Shown: piece after piece, positions 27,431 to 40,773 of the stretch
Position numbering within the stretch: the stretch's first letter is position 1
Layout: each line of letters starts with the position of its first letter
Source of the DNA: Ascaris suum
Taxonomy: Eukaryota > Nematoda > Chromadorea > Rhabditida > Ascarididae
Direction: 5' to 3'
Length of the DNA stretch: 64,000 nt
NCBI GenBank assembly: GCA_013433145.1
Contig: CM024178.1
Coordinates: 2,572,001-2,636,000 of the forward strand
The notes under the pieces: generated by a model
Seen by the model: the letters and a program-made list of their open reading frames with translations, nothing else
Database searches by the model: none
What the model was told of the DNA's origin: nothing
Program-made: the position numbers and the translations under genes

Positions 27431-28341
27431 TGGTGTGAAGAACTATTATAGCCATTTTCGTGAGCATTTGAAGGACGGAGTGTGCAGAAAATTTATATCT
27501 GCACTACCATATCTGAGTGATCCAGGTGAGCCGAGAAGGTAAAGGATGCCGGCGCAGAGGATTTCTGCAAGCAACTGTTGTCCCTGCTAAGCCCTCACTG
27601 TTCATAAAGTGTAACTCAAGATTTTCCCTCCTTGATAAATCGTATATTTGAAGCGAGCTTCGCAAAATCCCCTTCCATTTACCCCTCAACATCCCGTCGA
27701 AATGGCCACAATGCATTAAGCGTTCGTCTATTCCAATATTTGCAAACTGGTGCAAAAGCGTACTGGAACGGCCTGCCCACCCGAGCAAGTATTCGATCTT
27801 GATGGCTTCTTCTTTAAAGTTGCGCACTTTGAAAAATATAGGAATGACTAAAATAAATAGTCTAATTGGGGATGACTTCCGAGACGATAGCGGAACACTT
27901 TTACAAACATATGAGAGCAGAAAAATGTAGAAATAAAATTGAATCTTCTCCCTCTCGCCGTTGTGTGTTTCGGTCATATCTTACAATATAGAGCCGCATC
28001 GAAGAAAATGACAATCTGCAGTGCTGGCACACCATCAGATCTGCACTTCAGTTTGAAAAAACTAATGGAGTTGCGCAGATATTCAACAGAGGATGGGAAA
28101 AGTTTTCTTCTGCAGCCAAAAAATGGAATCACAAATGGGTATTTATCAATGTCTCCACCCATCTCCACCGATTACACAGCTCACTGAAAGCAGTAAAAAG
28201 AACTCAAGCAGCCGAAAGCCATGCAACTTGTTCACCGCGCAAAAGGTGATCTCTAGCACCTGAAACTTGGTTATCATTATTCTGTCTATATCGATCGACA
28301 AATTTTAATATCAAGCGTGGAGAGTCTCGAAGTTTAAAATG

Positions 28342-28402
28342 TGAGTGAGGGGGGTGGGGGGGGGAGGGAAGGGAAAGGGAGGGAGGAGGGAGGAAGGAGG
28401 AA
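28342..28402 (+). repeat. Purine-only G-rich tract
   Basis: About 60 bp almost free of pyrimidines with repeated runs of three to nine G, matching the pattern for G-quadruplex formation. It lies about 160 bp left of the LTR fragment. Confidence 0.7.
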
Positions 28403-28557
28403 AACGGACGTATGATTTCAATGGTAAATACTTCTGACGAAAAAAGTCACGGTTGAAGAAAAACTTCCATTTTTCACGCATTTAGTATTTCAGAGACAAC
28501 AAGTCTTGAAACATAAAGCTGTTTAGTTTAGTAATAATGTGGTCGGCTCAAATGGAG

Positions 28558-28627
28558 TGTTAACGAGTGAGCTACTTAAAAGTGATCTGTTGTGATCTAA
28601 TCAGTTTTATGATCGCTGTTATCGCTG
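28558..28627 (+). repeat. Truncated 5' LTR end
   Basis: First copy of the 70-bp TGTTAACG repeat. Identity to the copy at 29400 stops abruptly after ATCGCTG, marking a deletion junction that fuses LTR sequence to the pol tail. Confidence 0.6.
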
Positions 28628-29399
28628 GCGGAATGTTTTGTGGATACATTGAAACGTTCACTAAAAAAATCGGCGTCAGAGAGGAGGACGCAAGGGGATC
28701 GTTTGCGCGATTTTCTGATGAGGTTACAGAGTGACACCACATCCAAGTACGGGACTGAGACCCGTCTGAAATGATGATGAAGCGGGAGAATTAGAACTGT
28801 ATTTGATTTAATGTTTCCGAAGGAACGGAGAAACTAGAGAGGACGAAGCTGAGAATGGAATCGGAAACACGAGCTATTAAAAACAGGAGATTTAAGATTG
28901 GCGATTGTGTAATTGTTCGCGACTACGCGAGCCAAGGTCAGCCGTGGAGAAGAGGAAGGATAGTTGGAAGACAAGGCGACGTCATATGGTTCCTTAAAGT
29001 CAGAAAAGTGACGTGGAGACGTCATACCAACCAAATACGTCGTCAACGCGCTGATCTGAATTTCAGAAATTCGAGGAAAGTCGGGTCTCTATTACGAGTG
29101 ATGATGTCGAAGACGATGCAAATGCAGACGCTCCAAAACGCGACGCAGTGGGCGACCTCAGTGATGTTTCATCGGTCACTGACGGATCTGACAGTGGTGA
29201 TAGCGATGGCGACCACTCACACGGTGACGCATACAATCGTGCAATGGACAGGCACAGTGGCACCGATTCAACAAAAGCGACTGAAGCAGTGGACAAGAAC
29301 GAGCATCATCGCGATCAAGAAGTTCTTCCACAACTTCGTCGTTCACGTCGCGTGGTCCGACGCCCGGACCGACTCAGTTATTGAAGAACTCGGGGGAGG

Positions 29400-29469
29400 T
29401 GTTAACGAGTGATCTACTTAAAAGTGATCTGTTGTGATCTAATCAGTTTTATGATCGCTGTTATCGCTG
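29400..29469 (+). repeat. Start of 3' LTR
   Basis: Second copy of the 70-bp repeat, immediately after a G-rich polypurine tract and 15 bp past the pol stop codon. The rest of the LTR extends into 29470 onward, with no second copy in the window to define its end. Confidence 0.6.
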
Positions 29470-30889
29470 TGACCTTCATTATGTAACAAGTTGTAGGCTC
29501 ATAGTTGTTGTGTTCAACAGGCCATCGAGTAGCTCCCCTCCCGGTCGCATGGAGGACACTCATTTGCAACATAATGCGTCATCCATGAAACCCGGGCAAT
29601 GGCACTGATATGCCGGAAGCGCAGACGGAAAAAAAAACAAGAGAACGTTGCCTAACTCTATTGTGTGTTCTGAAAGCTTGATAGATTCAAGTTTAGCGGA
29701 TAGGATATATAACATTCGTTCCAAATTATCTCAAGTAAGTGCATCTACGGTCTCTCAGAATTTGCTACAGATACTATCATACCAGCGCAAATGCTCCATC
29801 CACTCCATCCACTCGCAATCTTATGGCACATCGGGCTTGTTGTAGATTCATTTCTAACTCTTTAGATAATCAACAGGCTGCCAGCAACGTCACCGCTCAA
29901 TCTGCTGAAAAGAAACTAGAACAGCATGCCAGAGAGTTCCTTCAATTCAAACCTCAACAAGTAAATCAGTATCGCAAGTTGCCAGCGAGTAAATACTAAA
30001 AAAAGTGAAATGTCACATCCATATTCGAGCCAAATCAGCCGTTTCCACAAATTTCTAGAGATCGTAACTCTTCTCGACTGCTTACGAAATAAATGCATCT
30101 GAAAGTCCCTTCCGAATGCCTCCGGAGTTTCTGAATCAAGTTAGGAGATGTTATGAGAACATATATGGTAAACATGCAAGCGTTTCCTGGATTGCAAGGT
30201 GAACTAAAACATGAACTAAGACATCCATGTCGATGACAAACTGAGAACTCAATGCAAAAAGAAGCAGTGGGTGTGATAGCCCCGAACAACCGCCCCATTC
30301 CTTCAGTAGTTCCTGTCGTCGCCGATTTCAGCAGAGATTGCTGACGACTGTCGTAAAATTTCTCGCGATACCAAGCCGTCATGTGTTGCAGCATCTTCTG
30401 ACTGCCGAATCAGCGATGTCGAGCACGCCAGAAACGTAGGCAAGAGCCTTTTTATTAACGTGCCAAGAAAATCATATGAACACATAAAGCAACATGGAAT
30501 GGGCCACAACCAAGTGCAACATGTATGGGTCTGGAACACACAAGCGGAGAAGCAAAGAAAGCATATATTACTGCATGAGTTGAGCTGAGTCAGAGGAGTC
30601 TTTACACTCCAGCTCCAGAGAAGACACTGCTGCTTACTGCAGTAGTTCCTCTCAGCTTTTGATTTATATCCTCAGCAGGATTTTTCATTTCAGCCGGTTC
30701 GCTCTCGCAGAATTCTCAAGGCCTCATAACTCCAGCGTTCTTGCTGTATGAAGTTCGGATGTTGTGCTGCACGGATTTTCCTAAACGGCAAAAAGCGTTC
30801 TAAGCCTGAGATTCCGTCTGCAAGACTAGGACGATTCCCTTCGAAAAAACGTGTCCACATTATAAGTATTCATAAATTCCCACAACTTA

Positions 30890-31060
30890 TTGAATAAATA
30901 ATAATTAACCATAAAGCACATTGCATTGTTGCGGTATCTCATAAGGTAAAACGGAACTTTTACAAATGACTACGTTACAAATTATGCAATTTTCAGCCCT
31001 CGTGATACGTCTCAACATAAGTTTTATGATTTACTATGAAATTTCATGGCGAAGTGATTA
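30890..31060 (+). repeat. Dispersed repeat family 2, copy 2
   Basis: Second copy of the repeat at 12780-12990, same strand, diverged by substitutions and small indels. Non-coding. Confidence 0.6.
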
Positions 31061-33029
31061 GTGGTCTGTTGTCTAATTAAAGATTTTGCGAAATATACTT
31101 GAAACGATAGCGATGCCCATAATAAATGTTAGATTTTTTTGAGGATTTTTCGCTTATTTCGTAAATGAGCTATAAGTCTTAGTGAGAGCAGCGATTTTGT
31201 TATTATAAAGGTGAGTATCAACAAATGACAATTTCGGAAGCAAAAGAACGTTATAATGAAATCCTCTTTCTGCTAAGCATTCTAACATGCTTCGTCACTG
31301 TTCTCTTTTAGTTCTCTCAGTGGCACATTTGCAATGCATACCGCATTTCCTATTTACTCAAATTCTAATGTGCACAGCAGTGTTTTTGGAACAGAACTAT
31401 TAATGAATTGTGCCCTTGACAGTTCTAACTAACGCCTCTAGAGCTACGGTAAAACACAGACAGATGCAAAAACTTGGTAAATGCAAAACTCGGGCAGAAA
31501 TGGCGTTTAAGATTTATTGCAGTTTGGACTATAAACCTCTCAAGCCCTCATACATTTTTAAAACTACAGCGTATGCAGCCATCTGGGTTCTACAATATAT
31601 CCGTCAAGGACAAAAATTGTCATTGTAACTTATATGGCAATGAAGGTGAATATATTGGAAATTTCGTTACATTGTGAAGACGGGAAAGAGATTGCAATAT
31701 TCAAAGAAATTTTCGGCATATATCATTCTGTTTCAGGCGTCTGAACATTTCAAAATTTTTCTACACAATTATGCTGTCGATCGTTTCAACTCACAAGCTG
31801 TGAAAGCAGCTCTTATGAAACTGGATAGATATAACGTTGACCAAAGTTAGGCTCCTAAAACTAATTTCATTCGGGTGATAATTTCGTAAATCGCACATTG
31901 GTGATATAGAAATGCTGCATGATGCATAAGAAAATCAAAAAACCATCAGAATGCACCACATAACCACCGTACAACGGAATGTGAGCAAATCGCGCTAAGA
32001 ATCAAATCGATAACTGTGATCGATTACGAGAGCCATCACAACAACAAAGCTTCATCTATGTAACGCAGTTGAACACAAACCCGAAAATTTGTTCACTTAA
32101 ACGCACGCTCAATGACTAAAGTGACAGCACCCATACGCGAAAAAAAAACGAAGGCGTAGAAAGCTCTTCTTTCTCTCGGATGGGCTCCAGTAGGTGTTAG
32201 ACGTGTGGATCCCTATCAATTAGTTCGCAGAACAGTTCACCCTTGTATGAACGACACCTCCTTTGTCTGTTTAGCCAAAGGCTGAAAAGTTTCGATCCTC
32301 ATGCTTTTGTTGACCTCAAATTTTGCTCATTCATGTGTGTTCGTTTTCATTCTTGTATAATTTTATGCGTAACCATTCTTGGATGGACAAGACGACTGAA
32401 TCAAAGCTGAACTCACTAAAAACGAGATTACGAGAGATTTACAGAGGAGAAATTCAATCCAGTCTTGTAAACTTAGTACGAACAACTTCATCGAACAAGT
32501 TTGATACATAGAAGCGATGAAAACATTTAATGACAGTGTCCTTATTATAGTGAGGAAAGAAAAGTATAGAAAGTTTTCTTCCGTATGGATAAGACATTGG
32601 ATGAAGCAACGAAATTAGATACTCAGATACAACGCACTGAAGGAACCATTGAGAAAGGTGAGTAATTTTATCAGCGGCATTTAAAATAAAAGTTACAGAT
32701 GGCAAAAGAGAGCTTCTCTAAGCGCAAAACGGACTCTATGAAAGCACAGAATTGGCTGATTCACTTAAGCATCGCCAGAAAGCACAAAACGAAATGTGGT
32801 CTAGGCAATTGACTTAAATGACTTAAACAATCGCTCTGATAGAACGAAAACTTAGTCGAATCGAACTGATAGAACGAAAGCTTTTGGAAATCTTGGGCTT
32901 CAATTTGAGATACTCATTTTGAAGCTAGATGAAATTTTCAAGTAGGTGCAAATAATACGAGAAAATGGAGCGTAAATATTCAGTTCGGTTGTTTGAAAAA
33001 GTGTAACAAAAAAACGGAGATTGAAATGC

Positions 33030-33170
33030 GTGATTACCTCACTCCTTGATGAACCATATTGGTATGCCATCGATTTCAGAAAAGATAAGGGCATAATTAG
33101 AGCAGAGCAGCAATGATCTCAGAAATAAAAATTTGTATAAATAAGGGCGGAAATGGTCTAAAAAGGCGAA
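33030..33170 (+). repeat. Dispersed repeat family 3, copy 2
   Basis: Shares GATTTCAGAAAAGATAAGG, GCATAATTAGAGCAG and AATAAGGGCGGAAATG with copy 1, same strand. Non-coding. Confidence 0.6.
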
Positions 33171-35833
33171 GAAATTGATTGCGAAGACTGCGGCTAACAT
33201 AACATATGAAAGTGACTTGATACTGATGGAAATGTTGGAGGTAGTTGGAATGATAGCCACACCTCAGTTGGTGAATATTTCGAAGTGCAAGCTTTGCTTG
33301 TACCTAAACGCTACAACCAACAATTCACAAAAGAAGAAATTGAAAAAAATTCGGTATTTATTCGCTATCATCCAACCAGCTAACTTTACCTGTGAGGTTC
33401 CAATGCCTGTGAATCATATACTGATCACATAATCCAAAGATCATAACTATAGTTCAGTGAATAAAAGCTCACTCTGCAAACAACTGCAACCATATTTAGC
33501 TCTTCCATTAAATATCCTTGTCCTGAAAATGTTCACCGTAGAATACATCATTTGTTACATCAATTCAGTTGTAACTAGCATCACCGACATTTCTAATCCA
33601 CAATGAACTGAGTTATCTCACTCATCCTCGACTACATACGTGATATTTGTGTGAAAGGTGCCTCATCAAAAGATACTGACTGTATTTTCTAGTTCTGATA
33701 TCGGATGCATGCTTCATTTCACCAGCTCTGAACCCGGAATGTAATATAAGTACAGTGCACTCTGATTTTTGAAGAGTAGTGCAAACATAACATTGTACCG
33801 ATTTTTCAGGGAAAAAGTACAGATGCAGCGTAGTATCTTCCGACTATATCTTACACCTAAAGCATACTTCAGCTTTTGCTGAATTCAAAATAATCGCCAT
33901 CGATGCGCTTATTCAGTTCTAACTTTAAAGATTGGTGTTTTTGGTTTCAGTGAACCAGATCAGGAAAAGAATTCTGCACTTTAGACTGGAATAAGAGTCG
34001 GATTATTTTATTTTGCTCGGTTTCGTAATTTTTTTTTTACTTCAAAGCGTTCATTCACTTCTTTCTTTCTTACCTGCATCGCTTACTAAGTGACCGTAGA
34101 ATCTCAGATATATAAAGTTTCTTAAAATTCTTTGAAGTTTGGGTGTTTTTTTTAAAGTTAAAGTCATTAGATACTATGCAACAGTAACTTCCACACACTA
34201 CATACGTTTTCTACTTATACGCGCCCCACACTAAAGAGAAATATATTTGCTTATTTTTATGGCTGCAATATTTATTGCCACGCTTCGTGGATTCTTTGAA
34301 ACCTTTTGAATTGGAGATCGATGGAGGATGAATGAAATAAGCCTGCTTGACGAAACGTGGCAATTGGCATTTACGTTCCACTTTTTTATTTTTTAGTGTA
34401 TTTCGCAGCTCGCTAGCGATGTAGCTGTCATCAGATTCCTTCGAAATTAATAAACTCTCACGCTAAATAGTAAAAGGGGAGGAATCGCAGCCTAGATCGT
34501 TCGATGTGGCAGTTAATGAAGCGACTCAGGGAGGGCTTTCAACTTCGAGGTAGGGCGGACCTGAAGTCGTTGGTCTGAACGCAGCTGCTGCCGAGAATCT
34601 GGGAATACAACGTGAACATGAAAAACGAAGCTTGCAGAAGCACCCATCTGTTGAGAACGATTTCGCAGCTGATTGCGAGTGAAAGGGGCAAACCAACATC
34701 GATGATTCATTCTTGCAAAATTCTTGAAGAACCCCAGCTGCCTTGTCTTAATAAAAAACCATTGTTAACGGACCAAAGACAGGAGTTTGGGCAGGCCGAA
34801 ATCGTCATAAGAGCCAAGGAGCTGTTGGCACTGTTGGTCTGTTAAATCGGAAGGTGAGTCAAAGGACATGTTCACTGCAGCAACGTTCCATAACATTAGA
34901 GATGAAACTCTCTCAGGCGCAAATATGTGTGCTCGCTTTTAGAAAAGGATTGGGTTGTTGCCATCTCCATGATGCACAGCTAGGCACGTTACATCTTTAC
35001 GTAAATTCTGTTGCGAGTTTAATGATGCCTGCTAGTACTCATTGGCACACTTTCTGCTTTGTGACGAACAGCTACTTTGCCTTCACGCTAGGTTGCTGCG
35101 CACATTTTTTAGCGTTCAAAATAAGAGGAAATTAATAAGTCTCCTCTAGGAAGCTTTCTTCTGCCGTCGCTCGTGATGTTGAAGGCGAAATAACGGTTCT
35201 TTTCGTGGCTGTTTTCTGAGCTCTGTTCTTTTGTTTCGCATTCTCGTGTTCAACGCATCAGAACACCGTTTGCTTTATTGTAATGATGATAAATTAACCT
35301 ATTATGATCATCATGTTATTCTCTACCGTCTTAATTTCAAGACCTAGAGTTCTTGGACAACGGAACGTGTTGCGAGAATCCCCTGGAGTCCGTACTACTT
35401 CCTCGATGACTTTGTACCAAGAAGAACAATTCGTAGGACACACTTTCAGCCTGTTCCGCTGTGGTGGATCGCAGCGGGCGAAAGAAAGAAAACTTGCTCA
35501 AAACGCGTCCCTATAGGAAATTCATGGCGTCACTATAAGGTCCTGTTAGGTATTACGCCAAATAGAAGAGGCAGAATTCTAAGAAGCGCGAAAATGCGAG
35601 CGTTCGCGAGCATGTCAACGATGAAGACGCATCAGAGAAAAGTATAGTTAATCGAACCCATAGTAAAAGTGGGCAAAAAAACTGGCTTAAAAAACATAGT
35701 CGATTGAACAATATAAGCTCCTTCTCCTAGTTCACATCTCGTGCGTTTCGTTTTCATGTCTCTCAGTCCTATACATTCATTCACTGTTCTTTGTCATTTT
35801 TCACGCTGCTTTCGTAGTGAACGTGCAGACCAT

Positions 35834-36800
35834 CGAACGCAGCTCGGAGAACGTGCAGACCATCGAAGAAATCCACGACCAGTTAACATGGATAACGTAC
35901 CAGGGAGCTATGTTGCATGTCTTTTCATAATGGTAACAGATGTCAGTCATTCAAAGTAGCCTCGTTCCAAGCAGTGACGACAATATGCATCTTTTGATTT
36001 GTCTGCCAGTTTTAACTATTTTCGCATTTCAGGCATGCTTTTACAAAACAGTATTACTCCGCTTCTGTTGGACATTAGCTTTATGCCAGAAGAAAATAGG
36101 TTCCTCAAAGAGATCTACCTTCCTTAATGATAAATGGTGAGGCCTATCAATCTTCCGCCTGAAAAGGTTTTAGTAGATGCATCTTCAAGCACAGGAAATG
36201 AGCGAGGGTACGGCTGATTATTACCCGCTGTCATCAGGCAAAAATTGGAGTGTGCCGTCAAAGTGCATATGATGAGATCATACCACTCACTTAAAGTGCT
36301 CCTTCACACTGCAGCTACGAGTCATGCAAAGCAAACTGTGTTAAATCCAGCAACTGTAATGTTGTAATTAAAATGATCAATTTACAATATCATCCTGCGC
36401 GGAAAAAGGCTGGCATAAAATTTCTAATCTCGGAGATTTGGACGACTGGCGATGTAAGTTGATTCTGTGCTATTCTTCACTTCTCAGTATCAGGTTCCTA
36501 AGAGTTGTTACAGTTTTCCGATTTCCGTCCCTATAGGGTGTTCAGATTACTCTCCCGTTCATGATAGTAAAAGTGGCGAGATTATTTTCTGATCTTTTCC
36601 TTTTCAACCCTTCTGCTCTGTTTGGTGATTATCTGGAATCTTGTCGCCAGCTACTTAGGACTCTTCTATGCCTACCTAATTTAGAGAAGAATTATGAGCG
36701 TGGTGTTCCATTCTAACGTGTGTCAAAATTTTCTATTTATGTTCCATCAAGAATAATGTTTGAAAATCAGTGCCATGTAGGTTATAAATGATAGATGCTG
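35834..36800 (+). repeat. 0.95-kb direct duplication, copy 1
   Basis: About 967 bp, closely similar to 37423-38354 in the same orientation, separated by about 620 bp of unrelated DNA. The unit contains no convincing coding frame. A 20-bp piece (GAACGTGCAGACCATCGAA) is itself repeated at the 5' edge of this copy. Confidence 0.8.
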
Positions 36801-37422
36801 CAACTTCAGCGTGTAGTGCGGCAAGAAAACAAAAAAGAGGAAAGGAAAAGAAATAATAACCAGTCGTGAAATGACCGATGTAAGGAGTAAGGAAGTAAAC
36901 GAGATAAACTCCAATAACTCGCAAAATAAGCGAACGTGAACGGTGGATATTCCATGCCAACAAGAAATAACGTCTCACGAGAACAGAAAAGACTGTAACC
37001 GAGAACGGCTCAAACGAATGTTGCATCACTTTCGTTAATAAGTTTCTTCAATGTGCAAATGAATTCATTAGCCATTAACCCCTAAACAGTTCTCCATCGT
37101 TACGAAGGTTACAAAATTTTCTGCCGCGTTTGTCTTTCGCATATCTTATCTGCATATTCACGCCTTTCCTTCGTATATGTGATGACAATGAAGCTCATTA
37201 AATAAACTAAGGCAATGACGAATGAAGTCATAGCGATCACGATCGAGGAGCTTCGAAAGTCAATGATCCTCTCTATTCAGGAAATGATGATCACCTTAAC
37301 TCTAATAGAGATAAAGGAGCTTCCCGAGCAGGGTACGTGGTATAACAAAACGTCCAGATGAAAGTCTTGAATCAAAAAATTACGAGGTCTATGGTACAAA
37401 GAGCCATGGTTACAGTACTACA

Positions 37423-38354
37423 CGAACGCAGCTCGGAGAACGTGCAGACCATCGAAGAAATCCACGACCAGTTAACATGGATAACGTACCATGGAACTAT
37501 GTTGCATGTCTTTTCATAATGGTAACAGATGTCAGTCATTCGAAGTAGCCTCGTTCCAAGCAGTGACGACAATATGCATCTTTTGATTTGTATGCCAGTT
37601 TTAACTATTTTCGCATATTCAGGCATGCTTTTACAAAACAGTATTACTCCGCTTCTGTTGGACATTAGCTTTATGCCAGAAGAAAATAGGTTCCTCAAAG
37701 AGATCTACCTTTCTTAATGATAAATGGTGAGGCCTATCAATCTTCCGCCTGAAAAGGTCTTACGTAGATGCATCTTCAAGCACAGGAAATGAGCGAGGGT
37801 ACGGCTGATTATTACCCGCTGTCATCAGGCAAAAATTGGAGTGTGCGTCAAAGTTGCTATGACGACCACTCACTTAAAGTGCTCCTTCACACTGCGCTAC
37901 GAGTCATGCAAAGCAAACTGTGTTAAATCCAGCAACTGTAATGTCGTAATTAAAATGATCAATTTACAATATCATCCTGCGCGGAAAAGCTGGGCATAAA
38001 TCTAATCTCGGAGATTAGGACGACTGGCGATGTAGTTGATTCTGTGCTATTCTTCACTTCTCAGTATCAGGTTCTGGTTACAGTTTTTCCGAATCCGTCC
38101 TATAGGGTTCAGATTACTCCCGTTCATGATAGTAAAAGTGGCGAGATTATTTCTGATCTTTTCCTTTTCAACCCTTCTGCTCTGTTTGGTGATTATCTGA
38201 AATCTTGTCGCCAGCTACTTAGACTCTTCTATTCCTCCTACTTTAGAGCAGAAATTGAGGGTTCCATCTAACGTGTGTCAAATTTTCTATTTAAGTCTCC
38301 ATCAAGAATAATGTTTGAAAATCAGTGCCATGTGGTTATAAATGATAGATGCTG
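37423..38354 (+). repeat. 0.95-kb direct duplication, copy 2
   Basis: About 932 bp, 35 bp shorter than copy 1 through many scattered small deletions plus substitutions. Edges are sharp: CGAACGCAGCTCGG at the left and ATAAATGATAGATGCTG at the right. It could be LTRs of an eroded element or a local duplication; no coding evidence in the 36801-37422 spacer supports a retroelement body. Confidence 0.8.
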
Positions 38355-39909
38355 GAACCAATGATCATTTAGATGAATTTGATTGAGATTCGATTATCGA
38401 TTTCAAATTTCTTCGAAAGTGTTCACTCTAGCTTCTTTGAGCAAAAGCGCACTGACCAATTCCGCAACGATGCCACACTATTTATTGCGTTATTTTTCAA
38501 CATTGCTTCTGCTACTATGTTTTGAATCATTCCCTTGTTTGCAGTCTAAAGCCCATTTAAGAGTTGCATTTTTATTAGTCTTATCCAGAAAGCCGCGTAT
38601 TCATGGAGACCAAATGAAGAGGAATGTATATGCCAGCCACGAGTGTCATTTTTGAATTGCATTCAGAATAGAGTCGTAGGAATAAGCTGCTGTTGTGGTG
38701 AACGACCGTGTTGCAACTCAATTTTGCATAGATCGACTTCGATGATATCTATTCTTCTCTGTCCCATAATATTTCGCTGTTCCTCTATTTCCGTAGTTGC
38801 TTAATTCAAACCGGTTGCCATGGTGCATGTTCAGTCGGTGATATTGGTCGGTTTTACCCAACGGGTGTTCAGTTACCCAATTGTTTGGGTAAACTTCGTT
38901 TCGACTCGAATCGTCTCTTCTCTACGATCAGGCAAGTGCAACAGCTGCTTATTGCGATTATAAGAGTAGAGAATGTATGTTTCTCTGCAATCGTATAGTA
39001 TAGAACGATCTGTTGGAGTTCGATATTCTCATCTACTAACTTTATAATTGCTACATAACGTTTTCTTCATATCCCATATGTTTTTGCTATTTTTTTCATT
39101 TCTTTTTTTCTCTTCTCTTCGCTTCGGAATGCTCTTTATATAAATTATTTTTATTGTTATTGTATGCTAATGCGCTCATGAATTTCTTTTATTCTTCTAT
39201 GAGATCAGAATTTGAAATCACCAAAAATAACTGTCATTCACATATGAAACGAGTACTGATTCTTATATATGTGGACGGTTAAAAAACGCTTATTATACAG
39301 TTGAAAACGCTTGCACAATTGAGGCTGAAGCTGGAATTTTATGATGTTGGGACGTTTTATGAATCGTATGACGCGTTGGTCGTGGATTTGCAACTTCGCG
39401 TCGCACACACTGGTTACTACGAATTATTCGGGTGCAATATTTGGCGATTGTATTCGATGCATGTCTTGCCCTTTCAATGTCCATTCCCATTTCTTTGCAT
39501 TTCCGCTCATGGACTTAGTCGTTTGCATACAGAAGTGTTCATTTTACCACTCGTTTTGTGGATGATTTGAATTATCGCTGAGATGACGAACCATAAAACT
39601 TATTTTCGCACGTCGAGATTTCATTACAAAACAAATATTATTTTCAACTTTTCATTCCCATACTCTTATGTCACTTTCCTTTCAATTTATCGAAACATCG
39701 TGAACGCGAAATCGACTGAGAAAATTAGAGTCGCAGTCGAAAAGAAAACTTCAAACTCATGGTTTGCTTAAAAGGGCGAGCGACGAACGAAAAAAGATGG
39801 GAAGAAATTAACTGATTTGACCAAATTCATGCCTTTTCCAAAAAATTGGCGCCTAAAACGGTTTTAACTCCTAAAACGCTCGTTTTATATACGTCGAGTC
39901 AAACGCTCG

Positions 39910-40020
<111 letters not shown>

Positions 40021-40707
40021 TGCATGCGCATATGAAGTCTTATGTTTATGGAACTGTTCATGACATAATCAAACACAAACTCTATGCAATTCTATTTCCT
40101 CAGCTTTCCCAGTTCTCGAGTTGTCTCGTTCACCGTGATCGAACAAAGTCGTCTGCATTGCTTATAGTTTTTATTCAGTGTTCGAAAGAGGGCATTGCGA
40201 ACGCAGCCTCCCCGCCATGTGAATTTATGAATTGTACCCTCTCTGGGGCGAGCAAGCTTTTCGCCTAAATGAAGGCCCCGGGGGATTTGATTACCCAGAA
40301 TCGCCGTGCGGAACGAGAAGCTCCGTGCGCTGCACCCTTTGCGCAATAGGTATAATTCCCGAAAATCTGCAGTCTTGACGTATCCACGGGAGCTCGTTGA
40401 AGTTGATAAAAGTATGTACAAATTGAGGCTAAAGCTCAAGATGCATATTTTTGCCATACGCGTTTATATGTTTTGTTAAATGCAGGTGGTAGCAAAATTT
40501 GAGGAAATGCCTACAAGGAAGGGGTATTCGCTTCGTGGATAGTGAAAGAGGCTTGACGATGTTATAATGTTTCTTTAGGTTTTTTAGAGAAAGAGGAAGA
40601 TATAAGAAGCCCTGAAGTTTAAAGATAGTATTAATAGACCAGTGTTAGAAGATGAAATGTTAACAGTGCAGGAATAAGACATGGACAAAATGCCTAAAAG
40701 GTGACCA

Positions 40708-40773
40708 CGTTTCGGCCCTTATCCGTTGACGCGTACACATGAGTTATGCGCGGGCCATCGTCAGAACGAAACG
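40708..40773 (-). repeat. Imperfect palindrome with hammerhead-like core words
   Basis: On the minus strand, CTGACGA (40765-40759), GGCCC (40756-40752), a 33-nt loop, GGGCC (40718-40714) and GAAACG (40713-40708) follow each other. CUGANGA, a stem, then GAAA is the hammerhead ribozyme core order. The other two stems could not be built with proper length, so this may be only an inverted repeat from a transposon. Confidence 0.3.

Larger units (their letters stand above)
28558..29469 (+). mobile_element. Internally deleted Ty3/gypsy-type LTR element
   Basis: Two copies of a 70-bp sequence starting TGTTAACGAGTG (28558-28627 and 29400-29469, one mismatch) flank the end of a pol gene. The enclosed frame from 28855 encodes FKIGDCVIVRDYASQGQPW and VTWRRHTNQIRR, the C-terminal chromodomain-side tail of gypsy integrases; after a frameshift near 29090 a second frame ends QLRRSRRVVRRPDRLSY at 29384. 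A GGGGGAGG polypurine tract abuts the second repeat, as expected before a 3' LTR. The 5' LTR is truncated at 28627, and gag and most of pol are gone. The 3' LTR probably continues past 29469, but its end was not found. Confidence 0.65.

Noticed and set aside
27504..27977. 157-codon minus-strand frame upstream of gene B
   Set aside because: The homologous stretch upstream of gene A (11400-11760) does not keep this frame open, and no domain is recognised.
28834..29296. Minus-strand Ser-rich frames across the gypsy fragment
   Set aside because: They are antisense shadows of the pol C-terminal frame.
30540..30720. Inverted-repeat-like sequence (GAGCTGAG ... CTCTCAGCT) considered as a structural RNA
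   Set aside because: The arms are short and imperfect and no known RNA family signature was seen.
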